From the NCBI RefSeq assembly GCF_018336935.1, contig NZ_CP068771.1, forward strand, positions 1,736,001-1,800,000: DNA of 64,000 bases. Reading direction: 5' to 3'. The notes under the pieces were generated by a model. That model saw only the letters and a program-made list of their open reading frames with translations. It ran no database searches and was not told the origin of the DNA. Positions 7,990 through 16,698 of the stretch are shown here, piece by piece. Source of the DNA: Serratia plymuthica. Its GTDB lineage: Bacteria; Pseudomonadota; Gammaproteobacteria; Enterobacterales; Enterobacteriaceae. The position numbers were made by a program, and so were the translations under genes. Each line of letters opens with the position of its first letter. The stretch's first letter is position 1.

Positions 7990-8133
7990 CGACAGCGGCG
8001 CTTTCGGCAGTTTGAGCAGCGCGGCCTGGTGACGCGGCAGGTATTTCCGGACCCTCCGCGCGTTGAATACCGGATTACGGCGTTGGACTCACTGGCCGAG
8101 TGGATGCGTGCGCATGCACCGCACGCTGGCTAA
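7990..8133 (+). pseudogene. HxlR-family regulator, C-terminal remnant
   Basis: After a TGA at 7987 the frame reads RGLVTRQVFPDPPRVEYRIT followed by ALDSLAEWMRAHAPHAG and TAA. The RxVfPxxPPRVEYxlT block is the wing and the C-terminal signature of HxlR-family winged-helix regulators. These are usually 100-130 residues; only about 47 remain and the recognition helix is missing. The stop overlaps the stop of the convergent binding-protein gene by a few bases. No start codon with a ribosome site is available, so it is a fossil. Confidence 0.65.
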
Positions 8134-9035
8134 TCGCCAATCCCCGGCGGGTTGATGGTGGAACGCTCGACCTTTTCATCATGTTCACCCCAGCGGTCCA
8201 GCACCTGCGCGTATTCGCCGCTGACGATCACGCCATTAATGGCAGCGTTGATGGCGGTGACCAGGCCATTGTCTTTTTTGGTGGTTACCGCGACATAGGC
8301 GACGTTGGGACCGATGCCGACCATTTTGGTTCTGCCGGTTAGCGCCGCTTTATAGGCGCCGGTAGAGTGGGGGCCAAAGAAAGCGTCGGCGCGCCCGGAC
8401 TGAATGCTCAGGTTGGCGGCGGCGTCATCGGTAACATAAATCGGTTGCACCGGCGCCAGGCCGTTGGCGCGGTTCTGTTTATCCCAACCGAGCAGGATGT
8501 TTTCCTGATTCGTGCCGGAGCCGACAATAATCCGCAGCCCGGCAACGTCCGCCGGCTGGTTGATTGAGGCGATCTTGCTGGTGGATTTCACATAGAAACC
8601 CAGCGTATCTACGCGGTATGTGGCGAAATCGAATTTGGTTTTCCGCAGCTTGGTGACCGCAATATTAAAAATGGCGGCATCGTACTTGCCGGAAGTAATG
8701 CCAAGCGGCCAGTCCTCCCAGGAGGTAGGCACAAGATTCAGTTCCAGCCCCAGGCTGTCCGCCACCAGCTGTGCGATATCCGGGTCGCTGCCGATCAAGG
8801 TTTTATTGTCTTCGGCAAACAGCGCCAGCGGCGGGGAGTTTTCAGACGCCACCGCTACGGTTAACTTGCCCGGTACGGCAAAATGGTAATTTGCCGGGAT
8901 CAAGGCGACGGCAGCCGGGTTTTTGAGCGTGCGTATATGTTGCTGATTGGCCTGCAGATCGATAATGTTTTTGCTTTCCGCCTGGGCGGCATCGCACAGC
9001 AGCAGCACGCCCAGCGCCAGGGTTTTGAGTGGCAT
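8130..9035 (-). CDS. Periplasmic amino-acid-type substrate-binding protein
   Basis: A 301-residue protein with an 18-20 residue signal peptide (ends AAQA) and a family 3 solute-binding (SBP_bac_3) fold. Features are LTVAVASENSPPLALFAEDNKTLIGSDPD after residue 55, the hinge GKYDAAIFN, the second-lobe start LRIIVGSGTNQE, and the closing DNGLVTAINAAI. About 30 residues longer at the N-terminus than glutamine- or cystine-binding proteins. No permease or ATPase gene is adjacent, so it is an orphan that must share a transporter elsewhere. Ligand unknown; polar amino acid is the usual choice. Confidence 0.8.
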   Translation of the reverse strand: MPLKTLALGVLLLCDAAQAESKNIIDLQANQQHIRTLKNPAAVALIPANYHFAVPGKLTVAVASENSPPLALFAEDNKTLIGSDPDIAQLVADSLGLELNLVPTSWEDWPLGITSGKYDAAIFNIAVTKLRKTKFDFATYRVDTLGFYVKSTSKIASINQPADVAGLRIIVGSGTNQENILLGWDKQNRANGLAPVQPIYVTDDAAANLSIQSGRADAFFGPHSTGAYKAALTGRTKMVGIGPNVAYVAVTTKKDNGLVTAINAAINGVIVSGEYAQVLDRWGEHDEKVERSTINPPGIGD

Positions 9036-9289
9036 GGTGTTTTCTATCCTTTGCTAATCATAGAGTTACTATTGGCGGCAGCCGCGGGCAAGTAAAGCAA
9101 CAATAGTGAATAACCAAAGTGAAAAAAATCAGATGATTGCCGCAGCGATCTAATGGCAGAGGCATAGCGGGCCTGGCAGGTTGCCTGATTCTGCATCACT
9201 CGACGCGATAAGTGCGCAATCAGGTTGAAAGCAGTAGAATTTGTCACTCATACTGCGTACAGATTATTTTCCTCAACAAGGAATGCCAG

Positions 9290-9640
9290 ATGGCCGAAGA
9301 AACGATTTTCAGTAAAATTATCCGCCGCGAAATCCCTGCTGATGTGGTCTACCAGGACGAACTGGTCACCGCGTTCCGTGATATTTCACCTCAGGCTCCG
9401 ACCCATATTCTGATCATCCCCAATGTCTTGATCCCAACGGTAAACGACGTCACTGCAGAGCACGAAGCGGCGCTGGGCCGCATGATCACCGCCGCGGCGA
9501 AAATTGCCGAACAGGAAGGCATTGCCGAAGACGGCTATCGCCTGATTGTTAATTGCAATCGCCATGCCGGCCAGGAGGTCTATCATATTCATATGCACCT
9601 GGTCGGTGGCCGTTCGTTGGGGCCGCTGCTGTCACGCTAA
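9290..9640 (+). CDS. hinT: HIT-family purine nucleoside phosphoramidase HinT
   Basis: A 116-residue protein reading [22 protein letters not shown] at the start and [10 protein letters not shown] near the end. HxHxH is the histidine triad whose middle histidine attacks adenosine phosphoramidates. The true start is ATG 9290 (AAGGAAT ribosome site); longer readings from 9212 are non-coding. It opens a conserved run hinT-ycfL-lpoB-thiK-nagZ-ycfP-ndh. Cytosolic; in E. coli it is needed for D-alanine metabolism and acts on lysyl-AMP. Confidence 0.95.
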   Translation: MAEETIFSKIIRREIPADVVYQDELVTAFRDISPQAPTHILIIPNVLIPTVNDVTAEHEAALGRMITAAAKIAEQEGIAEDGYRLIVNCNRHAGQEVYHIHMHLVGGRSLGPLLSR

Positions 9641-9652
9641 CCGAGGTCAATC

Positions 9653-10042
9653 ATGCGCTATAGCAAAACCCTGCGTTGTCTGATGGCGCTGGCGTTACCC
9701 GCCGCAATACTGATGGGCTGCAGCAATCGGCCCGGCATTGCGGTTAACGAACGGCAGGCGGTGGTGATGGATTCGCCGGTGCTTACCGCAGGTATCGTGG
9801 CCGATAACCCGTCGATTACCGATGCCTCCGGGCGCGTGAGGGCCACTTCGGTGCTCAGCAACAACCAGCCGACACCGGTAACGGTGCATTACCGCTTCTA
9901 CTGGTATGACAATCAGGGGCTGGATATTCGGCCCTTTGAAGAGCCGCGTACCGTTATCGTTGCGCCAAATTCAGACGCTGAAATTTACTCGATTAACGGC
10001 AACCTCGATGCCAAGCGCGTGCGTCTGTATCTATTCTTGTAA
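9653..10042 (+). CDS. ycfL: YcfL-family outer-membrane lipoprotein
   Basis: A 129-residue protein with a lipoprotein signal ending LMGC at residue 23 and a DUF1425 domain (PVTVHYRFYWYDNQGLDI in the middle, RVRLYLFL at the end). It starts 12 bases after hinT with GAGG upstream, so it is cotranscribed. Family members are predicted lipoproteins of unknown function that travel with lpoB, suggesting a link to the PBP1b system. The residues after the acylated cysteine (SN) predict outer-membrane sorting. Confidence 0.9.
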   Translation: MRYSKTLRCLMALALPAAILMGCSNRPGIAVNERQAVVMDSPVLTAGIVADNPSITDASGRVRATSVLSNNQPTPVTVHYRFYWYDNQGLDIRPFEEPRTVIVAPNSDAEIYSINGNLDAKRVRLYLFL

Positions 10043-10071
10043 GCTTTTGCTTTAGTTGTTGGAGAGGGATA

Positions 10072-10665
10072 ATGAAAAAGTATCTAGTGGTCGCACTGGC
10101 CGCATTGACGTTAAGCGGCTGTTTGTCACGTCCCCCAGAGCCTGAACAGCCACCGGCCACCGTGGAACCGGCCAAACCGCCGGTGGTGGTAGAGCCGCAG
10201 CCGCAACCCCAGCCGCCCGTTGGCGAGCAGGTGCCGCAACCGCCAAAAATTCAGCAACTTGACTGGCTGAGCAGCGTGCAACCGCTGGTGAACCAGATGC
10301 TGAAAGCCGATGGCGTCAACCCGGGCAGCGTGCTGCTGCTGGACAGCGTGAAGAACAACACCAACGGCTCATTGCAAACCGCTAAAGCCACCTCCGCGTT
10401 GCATAAGGCGCTGGCATCGAACCAAACCTTCTCCGTCGTGCCGGAGGCGCAACTGGCGACCGCCAAGCAGACGCTGGGTCTGTCGGCGGATGACAGCCTG
10501 GGGTCGCGCAGCAAGGCCATTGGCCTGGCGCGCATCGTCAGCGCACAGTATGTGCTGTACAGCGATGTTAGCGGCGACGTGAAGTCTCCAACGCTGGATA
10601 TGCAGTTGATGCTGGTACAAACCGGTGAAATCGTCTGGTCAGGCAATGGCGCCGTTACCCGCTGA
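10072..10665 (+). CDS. lpoB: Penicillin-binding protein activator LpoB
   Basis: A 197-residue outer-membrane lipoprotein. The lipobox LSGC is at residues 14-17. A proline-rich flexible linker (residues 20-60, rich in PEP, PVV, QPQPQP) spans the periplasm, followed by the globular domain (DWLSSVQPLVNQML onward; LGLARIVSAQYVLYSDVSG; MLVQTGEIVWSG at the end). LpoB reaches through peptidoglycan to stimulate PBP1b transpeptidase and glycosyltransferase activity. GGAGAGG precedes the ATG. The 3' end overlaps thiK. Confidence 0.95.
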   Translation: MKKYLVVALAALTLSGCLSRPPEPEQPPATVEPAKPPVVVEPQPQPQPPVGEQVPQPPKIQQLDWLSSVQPLVNQMLKADGVNPGSVLLLDSVKNNTNGSLQTAKATSALHKALASNQTFSVVPEAQLATAKQTLGLSADDSLGSRSKAIGLARIVSAQYVLYSDVSGDVKSPTLDMQLMLVQTGEIVWSGNGAVTR

Positions 10666-11521
10666 GGCCGCGCTGCGAAGGCTGATTGATAGCGAACTGC
10701 CGGCGGTGAAAACCGCCGGTTGTCGTTTCAGCCCGGTGCAGGGGTTGACCGGCGAAAGTTGGCGCATTGAGGGGGAAGGCGTGCAATTGTTGGCGCGCCG
10801 GCAAAGCGCAGAGAAAACGGCGCTCGGCGTGAACCGGCGGCGAGAGGCGAGCGTGTTGCGCCGTGCCGGCAGAGGCTTGGGGCCGCAGGTTTTAGCGCAG
10901 AATAATCAGTGGATTATCCTGGAATGGCTGGCTGGTGACGTTGTCACTGAGGCGCGTTTTACGCGTCTGAATCAGCACGGCGAGCTGGCACTATGGGTTG
11001 CCCGTTTACACCAGCGGCCGCTTAGCGGTTATCCGTTGAACCTGCATGGACAGTTTGCCCGTTACTGGCAGCAGTTGGATCGTCGGCGTTTGACGCCTGC
11101 CTGGCTGCGGTTGCATCAGCGCTTCTTGCAAACCCGCCAGCCGTCTCCGCTGAAAATCGCCCCGCTGCATATGGATATCCATCCGGGCAATTTGATTGCA
11201 CAGGGCGAAGGAGTACGGCTGATTGACTGGGAGTACGCCGCCGACGGCGATATCGCGCTGGAGATTGCCGCGCTGTTTCGCGGCAACGCGTGGTCTGCGG
11301 CCAATCAGCAGCAGTTTTTGCAGCACTATTCCCAAGATGGCTACAACGACTTGCCGCTGCTGAGCACACAGGTGCAGCGCTGGTTGCCGTGGGTGGATTA
11401 CCTGATGCTGTTATGGTTTGAAGTGCGCTGGCAACAAACCGGCGATAGCGAATTTTTACGCTGGAGCGCAGTGCAGCGCCGGCGTTTTTGTTTATCATCC
11501 CCATGTTCTATACCAAAATAA
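10646..11521 (+). CDS. thiK: Thiamine kinase
   Basis: A 291-residue aminoglycoside-phosphotransferase-fold kinase. The catalytic loop reads HMDIHPGNLI (Brenner motif, catalytic D) and the metal motif is LIDWEYA, with ILEWLAGDVV as the hinge. It phosphorylates thiamine to thiamine phosphate for salvage. The ATG at 10646 (AGG just upstream) lies inside the end of lpoB, so the two are coupled. A GTG at 10625 in frame would add seven residues but has no ribosome site. Synteny is the same as in E. coli. Confidence 0.88.
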   Translation: MAPLPAEAALRRLIDSELPAVKTAGCRFSPVQGLTGESWRIEGEGVQLLARRQSAEKTALGVNRRREASVLRRAGRGLGPQVLAQNNQWIILEWLAGDVVTEARFTRLNQHGELALWVARLHQRPLSGYPLNLHGQFARYWQQLDRRRLTPAWLRLHQRFLQTRQPSPLKIAPLHMDIHPGNLIAQGEGVRLIDWEYAADGDIALEIAALFRGNAWSAANQQQFLQHYSQDGYNDLPLLSTQVQRWLPWVDYLMLLWFEVRWQQTGDSEFLRWSAVQRRRFCLSSPCSIPK

Positions 11522-11621
11522 TTGAAGTGGCATTAAGACGGCAAGCCTGTGTGCCCCCAGGAGCATGGATAACGATGTGACCGGGGCCGTGCAGGCGCAG
11601 CCAACAACGATGCAGCTTCAA
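11522..11621. repeat. Long imperfect palindrome, YPAL/ERIC-like intergenic element
   Basis: The ends TTGAAG..GCAT and ATGC..CTTCAA are inverted copies, and an inner pair of C-rich and G-rich blocks (CCCCCAGGAGCAT, ATGTGACCGGGG) also faces each other. The 100-base palindrome fills the thiK-nagZ gap. Layout and wording resemble the palindromic intergenic repeats of Yersinia and relatives (YPAL, ERIC); assignment to a named family is inference. Confidence 0.5.
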
Positions 11622-11659
11622 GCATGACAGGCATAAATGAATAATGAAGTGAGGTGGCC

Positions 11660-12691
11660 GTGGGCCCAGTAATGTTAGATGTCGCCAGCTATGAGCTGGA
11701 TGCCGAAGAACGTGAGATTTTAAAACACCCGCTGGTCGGCGGGCTTATCCTGTTCACCCGCAACTTCCACGATGCGCAGCAGCTGCGTGAACTGGTGCGC
11801 CAAATCCGCGAGGCTTCCCACGATCGGCTGGTGGTGGCGGTGGATCAGGAGGGCGGGCGCGTCCAGCGTTTCCGCGACGGGTTCACCCGCCTGCCGGCGG
11901 CGCAGTCGTTCGCCGCATTGAACGAAGCGCATGAGGCTGGACGTCTGGCGCAGGAGGCCGGTTGGTTGATGGCGGCGGAAATGATCGCGCAGGATATCGA
12001 CATCAGCTTCGCGCCGGTGCTGGATATCGGCCACGTCAGCGCGGCGATTGGCGAACGCTCATTCCACAGCGAGCCGCAACAGGCGCTGGCGATGGCCGAG
12101 CGTTTTATCCTGGGCATGCACAGCGCCGGGATGAAAACCACCGGCAAGCATTTCCCCGGCCATGGCGCCGTCAGTGCGGATTCACATAAAGAAACCCCGC
12201 GCGATCCACGCCCGCTGGCGCAGATCCGCGAGCATGACATGGCGATCTTCCGCGAGTTGATTAACCGCCGGTTGCTGGACGCCGTTATGCCGGCGCACGT
12301 CATCTATACTGAAGCAGACCCGCGTCCGGCCAGCGGTTCGCCATACTGGCTGCAACAAATTCTGCGCCAGGAACTGGGTTTTGACGGTGTTATCTTCTCG
12401 GACGATCTGTCGATGGAAGGGGCCGCCATCATGGGCAGTTACGCCGAGCGCGGCCAGGCATCGCTGGATGCCGGCTGTGACATGATCCTGGTGTGCAATA
12501 ACCGCCAGGGTGCGGTCAGCGTGCTGGATAACCTGTCCCCGGTCAAAGCAGACCGGGTGAAGCAGTTATATCATCGCGGTCAGTTCACCCGTCAGGAATT
12601 GCGTGATTCTGCGCGCTGGCAGCAGGCGCATAAAGAGCTGAGCGCGCTCAGCGAACGCTGGGAAGAACATAAACAGCGTAGCGCCGGGTGA
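11660..12691 (+). CDS. nagZ: Beta-N-acetylglucosaminidase NagZ
   Basis: A 343-residue family 3 glycosidase of the cytosol. It shows [13 protein letters not shown], the KHFPGHG loop whose histidine takes part in general acid/base catalysis, and [12 protein letters not shown] with the nucleophile aspartate. It removes GlcNAc from 1,6-anhydromuropeptides during peptidoglycan recycling, producing the signals that induce AmpC in species that carry it, as Serratia does. GTG 11660 gives the family N-terminus (MGPVMLDV) and has GAGG five bases before it; GTG 11654 is an alternative two codons longer. Confidence 0.94.
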   Translation: MGPVMLDVASYELDAEEREILKHPLVGGLILFTRNFHDAQQLRELVRQIREASHDRLVVAVDQEGGRVQRFRDGFTRLPAAQSFAALNEAHEAGRLAQEAGWLMAAEMIAQDIDISFAPVLDIGHVSAAIGERSFHSEPQQALAMAERFILGMHSAGMKTTGKHFPGHGAVSADSHKETPRDPRPLAQIREHDMAIFRELINRRLLDAVMPAHVIYTEADPRPASGSPYWLQQILRQELGFDGVIFSDDLSMEGAAIMGSYAERGQASLDAGCDMILVCNNRQGAVSVLDNLSPVKADRVKQLYHRGQFTRQELRDSARWQQAHKELSALSERWEEHKQRSAG

Positions 12692-12766
12692 ACCCAGGGC
12701 GTCGTAATACGGCGTAGTAAATGATGAGGGCTGCGGCGCGGCCCTCAGCTTGTTGCGAGGATCCAT

Positions 12767-13309
12767 ATGATTATCTATTTGCATGGCTTCGATTCCACCA
12801 GTCCCGGCAATCATGAAAAGGTTTTACAACTGCAGTTCATTGATCCGGACGTGCGTTTTATCAGCTACAGCACCTTGCACCCACGCCATGATATGCAGCA
12901 TCTGTTGAAAGAGGTGGACAAGGCGGTTCAGCAGGAAGGGGATCAGCATCCGCTGATCTGCGGGGTGGGATTGGGCGGTTTCTGGGCCGAACGCATCGGT
13001 TTCCTGTGCGGCATCCGGCAGGCGATCTTCAACCCTAACCTATATCCTGAAGAACATATGCACGGCAAAATCGACCGGCCGGAAGAGTACCGCGATATCG
13101 CCACCAAGTGTGTCGAGGATTTCCGCGAAAAGAACCGGGATCGCTGCCTGGTCGTGCTTTCCCGTCAGGATGAGGTGCTGGACAGCCAGCGCAGTGCGGA
13201 ATTGCTGCACAAATACTACGAAATCGTCTGGGATGAGCAACAGACCCACAAGTTCAAAAATATCTCGCCGCACCTGCAACGCCTCAAGGCGTTCAAGAGC
13301 CTGCTTTAA
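12767..13309 (+). CDS. ycfP: YcfP, UPF0227 alpha/beta-hydrolase-fold protein
   Basis: A 180-residue protein beginning [11 protein letters not shown], the first strand and oxyanion loop of an alpha/beta hydrolase. The nucleophile elbow position reads [10 protein letters not shown], so the usual serine is replaced by leucine, as in the family (E. coli YcfP has the same kind of change). Enzymatic activity is therefore doubtful. In E. coli it sits between nagZ and ndh, as here. GAGGATCC precedes the ATG. Confidence 0.9.
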   Translation: MIIYLHGFDSTSPGNHEKVLQLQFIDPDVRFISYSTLHPRHDMQHLLKEVDKAVQQEGDQHPLICGVGLGGFWAERIGFLCGIRQAIFNPNLYPEEHMHGKIDRPEEYRDIATKCVEDFREKNRDRCLVVLSRQDEVLDSQRSAELLHKYYEIVWDEQQTHKFKNISPHLQRLKAFKSLL

Positions 13310-13641
13310 CAGTTTCATAACGCCTGACGACGCCGCAGTGATTGCTTTGTAACGGCAAAAATTGCGGCATTTTTCAGCAAAAACGCCCTGTTTTCCTTGG
13401 CCAGCGGCAAAATTTAAAACTGTGACACAGCGCTAACTATTTGAATCGCAATCCTCAAAAATCCCCCGCGTCCAGCCTTTAACCAAAAAAGTTTGATGCA
13501 CATCAATTTTGGTATGACCAAATAACCTCACATGCTATTCTGACTTTAGATAGCAGGTTTATTTTAAGCGAACCCTATGTAATCTAAGGATATTATTTAT
13601 TTACCCTTGGGTAACAATTGGTTCACATTTAGGGGGTTATT
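13310..13641. other. ycfP-ndh spacer holding the ndh promoter region
   Basis: No gene. The first half is a weak hairpin region (GCCGCA .. TGCGGC, with ATTTTT after). The second half has the FNR site at 13493-13506 and a likely -10 element, TGCTATTCT, at about 13532-13540. Confidence 0.6.
13493..13506 (+). promoter_or_regulatory. FNR binding site of ndh
   Basis: TTGAT-GCAC-ATCAA is an exact match to the FNR consensus TTGATnnnnATCAA. FNR represses ndh without oxygen in E. coli from an equivalent upstream site, so the same control is expected here. Confidence 0.85.
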
Positions 13642-14946
13642 TTGACAACGCCAAAGAAAAAAATCGTTATTGTCGGCGGTGGCGCCGGCGGTCTGGAACT
13701 GGCTACCAGTCTGGGGCATAAGCTCGGCCGCAAGCACAAAGCCGAGATCACGCTGGTGGACCGTAACCACAGCCATTTGTGGAAACCTTTGCTGCATGAA
13801 GTAGCAACCGGTTCCCTTGATGACGGCGTGGACGCGCTGAGCTACCTGGCGCACGCGCGCAACCACAATTTCAGCTTCCAGCTGGGATCGCTGACCAACA
13901 TTAACCGTGAAACCCAAACGCTGCAGTTGGCGCAAATCTGCGACGAACAGGGTGAAGAACTGGTGCCAGAGCGCGAGTTGCCTTACGACATTCTGGTTAT
14001 GGCGCTGGGCAGCACCTCGAACGATTTCGGCACAGCAGGCGTAAAAGATCACTGCATCTTCCTGGATAACCCGCATCAGGCACGCCGTTTCCACAATGAA
14101 ATGCTGAACCTGTTCCTGAAGTTCTCGGCGCAGCCGGGGGAGAAAGGGCAAGTGAACATCGCCATCGTCGGCGGCGGCGCCACCGGCGTGGAACTGTCCG
14201 CCGAGCTGCACAACGCGGTGAAACAGCTGCACAGCTATGGTTTCGAAGGCCTGGACAACAGCGCGTTGAACGTGACTCTGGTAGAAGCGGGCGAGCGCAT
14301 TCTGCCGGCGTTGCCGCCGCGCATTTCCGCCGCTGCGCATCAGGAACTGAACAAACTGGGCGTGCGCGTACTGACCAACACCATGGTCACCAGCGCGGAT
14401 GCCAACGGCCTGAATACCAAGGGCGGCGAATTTATCGATGCCGATCTGATGGTATGGGCAGCCGGCATCAAGGCGCCGGACTTTATGAAGGACATCGCCG
14501 GGCTGGAAACCAACCGGATTAACCAACTGGTGGTGGAGCCGACGCTGCAGACCACGCGCGATCCGAACATTTTCGCCATTGGCGACTGCGCTTCCTGCCC
14601 GAAAGAAGGCGGCGGTTTCGTGCCGCCCCGCGCCCAATCGGCGCACCAGATGGCGTCACGCTGCTTCACCAACATTCTGGCGCTGATGAACGGCCAGACG
14701 CTGAAACCTTACGTGTATAAAGACCACGGTTCTCTGGTCTCGTTGTCACGCTTCAGCACCGTCGGCAGCCTGATGGGCAACCTGATGCGCGGTTCGATGA
14801 TGGTAGAAGGGCGCATCGCGCGCTTCGTCTATATCTCGTTGTACCGCATGCATCAGGTCGCCCTGCATGGTTACATCAAAACCGGCCTGATGATGCTGGT
14901 TGGCGGTATCAACCGGGTGATCCGCCCGCGTCTGAAAATGCACTAA
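13642..14946 (+). CDS. ndh: Type II NADH:quinone oxidoreductase
   Basis: A 434-residue non-proton-pumping NADH dehydrogenase. Residues about 8-14 carry the FAD GxGxxG (VIVGGGAGG) and a second dinucleotide fold ([13 protein letters not shown]) is near residue 173. The FAD-proximal IFAIGDCAS lies in the C-terminal half, and the last 50 residues are the amphipathic membrane anchor. The start is TTG 13642, preceded by AGGGGG; the protein N-terminus then matches E. coli Ndh residue for residue over its first stretch. It feeds electrons from NADH to ubiquinone in aerobic growth. Confidence 0.97.
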   Translation: MTTPKKKIVIVGGGAGGLELATSLGHKLGRKHKAEITLVDRNHSHLWKPLLHEVATGSLDDGVDALSYLAHARNHNFSFQLGSLTNINRETQTLQLAQICDEQGEELVPERELPYDILVMALGSTSNDFGTAGVKDHCIFLDNPHQARRFHNEMLNLFLKFSAQPGEKGQVNIAIVGGGATGVELSAELHNAVKQLHSYGFEGLDNSALNVTLVEAGERILPALPPRISAAAHQELNKLGVRVLTNTMVTSADANGLNTKGGEFIDADLMVWAAGIKAPDFMKDIAGLETNRINQLVVEPTLQTTRDPNIFAIGDCASCPKEGGGFVPPRAQSAHQMASRCFTNILALMNGQTLKPYVYKDHGSLVSLSRFSTVGSLMGNLMRGSMMVEGRIARFVYISLYRMHQVALHGYIKTGLMMLVGGINRVIRPRLKMH

Positions 14947-14965
14947 AAGCAGCAGTTAACGACTC

Positions 14966-14997
14966 ACCCACGCCGGTTCGCCCGCGTGGGTTTTTTT
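14966..14997 (+). terminator. Terminator of ndh
   Basis: ACCCACG and CGTGGGT arms with a GC-rich loop, followed by seven Ts. Confidence 0.85.
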
Positions 14998-15307
14998 ATG
15001 CCTACGCCAGGCTGCATCGGCCGTTGCGGGATTAGTAACCAGCATAAAATTTCGGTGGCATGGGTAAAATTCTTAAGATTCCTCCTAAACATCGGGGAGA
15101 TGTGTGATTTCCAGCATCTTTGGTCACATTGTCTTATTGCGAGGATCCGGAACATTGTGCAGACTTTATCTCGTTTACAGACGGCGCGTCGCGCACGCCG
15201 TAAACCGGGATACCACGTGCCGCCCATGCGCAAAATAATAAGCGCGGCGCAATTGTAGGTAGCGTTCCCGGTACAAATGCGTGGTAACACTTTCAGGAGG
15301 ATTTCCT
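14998..15307. other. Spacer upstream of ycfJ
   Basis: No gene or clear repeat seen. It should contain the ycfJ promoter; the CAGGAGG ribosome site at its end is strong. Confidence 0.4.
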
Positions 15308-15844
15308 GTGAACAAGTCAATGTTAGCCGGTGTTGGGATTGGTATTGCAGCTGCTCTGGGTATTGCCGCGGTTGCAAGCATGGATGTGTTTTCTTCCGGT
15401 CCGCAATTTGCGCAGGTGCTCGCCGCAACGCCGATCAAAGAAACCATCAAAACCCCGCGTCAGGAATGCCGCAATGTGACCGTCACTCACCGTGCGCCGG
15501 TGCAGGATGAAAATCGCATTGCCGGTTCCGTGTTGGGTGCGGTAGCCGGTGGCGTGATTGGTCATCAGTTTGGCGGCGGTCGCGGTCGTGACGTTGCGAC
15601 AGTGGTTGGCGCGCTGGGTGGCGGTTATGCCGGTAATCAGGTGCAGGGGGCGATGCAAAGCAACGACACGACTACCAGCACGCAACAGCGTTGCAAAACG
15701 GTCTACGACAAATCACAGAAAATGCTGGGTTACGATGTGACCTACAAGATTGGCAATCAGCAGGGCAAGATCCGTATGGATCACGATCCCGGTACCCAGA
15801 TCCCGCTGGATAAAAGCGGCCAACTGGTGCTGAACAAAGCCTGA
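15308..15844 (+). CDS. ycfJ: YcfJ-like glycine-zipper protein
   Basis: A 178-residue protein starting with GTG 15308, seven bases after CAGGAGG. The N-terminal hydrophobic segment (MLAGVGIGIAAALGIAAV) is an anchor or signal. Residues about 75-115 are the glycine-zipper segment (GSVLGAVAGGVIGHQFGGGRGRD, GALGGGYAGN). A C-terminal domain has paired cysteines (QRCKTVYD; ECRNVTV earlier). E. coli YcfJ (179) has the same plan and affects biofilm; function is not settled. The long upstream ORF start at 15281 is ignored because it lacks a ribosome site. Confidence 0.82.
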   Translation: MNKSMLAGVGIGIAAALGIAAVASMDVFSSGPQFAQVLAATPIKETIKTPRQECRNVTVTHRAPVQDENRIAGSVLGAVAGGVIGHQFGGGRGRDVATVVGALGGGYAGNQVQGAMQSNDTTTSTQQRCKTVYDKSQKMLGYDVTYKIGNQQGKIRMDHDPGTQIPLDKSGQLVLNKA

Positions 15845-16133
15845 TCACAGTTTAAGAATTAAACCCGCGGACAGTGTTAGTTCTGATCGTTTAACGCAGT
15901 TAAGCGAGCGGCATTAATATTGACGCGGGTTTCTGTTTTATTACGCCGCCGCGTCACCTCGAGCCGGCGCCAACGGCATTTTTTACGCTAATGTATCCGT
16001 GCGATTTCCCAGGGCATAACTTCAATAATGCGGCAATATTTGTTATATTATTGTGCAATTGAGCGGGTGTTATGGCGCGATGCCGCACCGGCCAAGCCTG
16101 AGATTTTGGTCTCCTGGAGACAGAGATAAAGAC
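15845..16133. other. Spacer with long-loop terminator-like repeat
   Basis: AAACCCGCG (15860-15868) and CGCGGGTTT (15924-15932) face each other across 55 bases, with TCTGTTTT after; it may end ycfJ. The rest should hold the promoter of the Rrf2-type regulator. Confidence 0.4.
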
Positions 16134-16619
16134 ATGCTAGATTTCCGCTTTCCGACAGCATTGCAAATGGTACTTAGCGTAGCCTTGGCTGAAAAGCAGG
16201 GCCTGCGTTCGACCAGCGCGATCCTTGCCGCTGGTCTGGAAGCCAACCCCAGTTTTATCCGCAAGCTGATGGTGCCCTTGACCAAAAATGGCATTATCGT
16301 CTCCACGCTGGGCCGTAATGGCTCGATTCACCTTGGCCGCCCTGTGGAAGAGATCACCCTGCGCGAGATCTATTTGTCCGTCATTGACGATAAACGCATC
16401 TGGGCTGCGCGGCCGGAAGGGCCTGCCCGCTGCCTGGTCAGCGCCAATGCCTGCTGGTATTTCAAGTCGGTGGTGAATGAGGCGGAAGAGGCATCGCTGG
16501 CGGTGCTGGAGCGCCATACGGTTGCGGATGCGTTGGCCGAGCTGGAGCGTGGCGATAAACGCAGTTGCGCGGAATACGTGGCGGAAACGGCGAAACTTGC
16601 GGAGGCTGCGGATAAATAA
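16134..16619 (+). CDS. oqxR: Rrf2-family repressor, OqxR-like
   Basis: A 161-residue winged-helix regulator. It begins MLDFRFPTALQMVLSVALAE and continues with LEANPSFIRKLMVPLTKNGIIVSTLGRNGS, the recognition helix and wing. The wording matches OqxR of Klebsiella, which represses oqxAB and rarA. Two cysteines (RCLVSANACW) are present, but not the three-cysteine cluster of Fe-S sensors such as IscR or NsrR, so the signal it senses is unclear. It is convergent to the pump genes, with a shared two-way terminator. Loss of such a repressor raises efflux in Klebsiella; the same is inferred here. Confidence 0.82.
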   Translation: MLDFRFPTALQMVLSVALAEKQGLRSTSAILAAGLEANPSFIRKLMVPLTKNGIIVSTLGRNGSIHLGRPVEEITLREIYLSVIDDKRIWAARPEGPARCLVSANACWYFKSVVNEAEEASLAVLERHTVADALAELERGDKRSCAEYVAETAKLAEAADK

Positions 16620-16644
16620 TCTGCGGTGTTGATGCAAAGAAAAA

Positions 16645-16670
16645 GGTCGGGCTGAGCCCGACCTTTTTTT
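16645..16670. terminator. Two-way terminator between oqxR and sdeB
   Basis: GGTCGGGC-TGA-GCCCGACC with T runs on both sides (AAAAA before, TTTTTTT after). Confidence 0.9.
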
Positions 16671-16698
16671 ATGCCTGCCGCGGCCGGCAGGCGAACTT

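Noticed and set aside
13597..14646. 349-codon open frame opposite ndh
   Set aside because: Antisense shadow; ndh is unmistakable on the plus strand.
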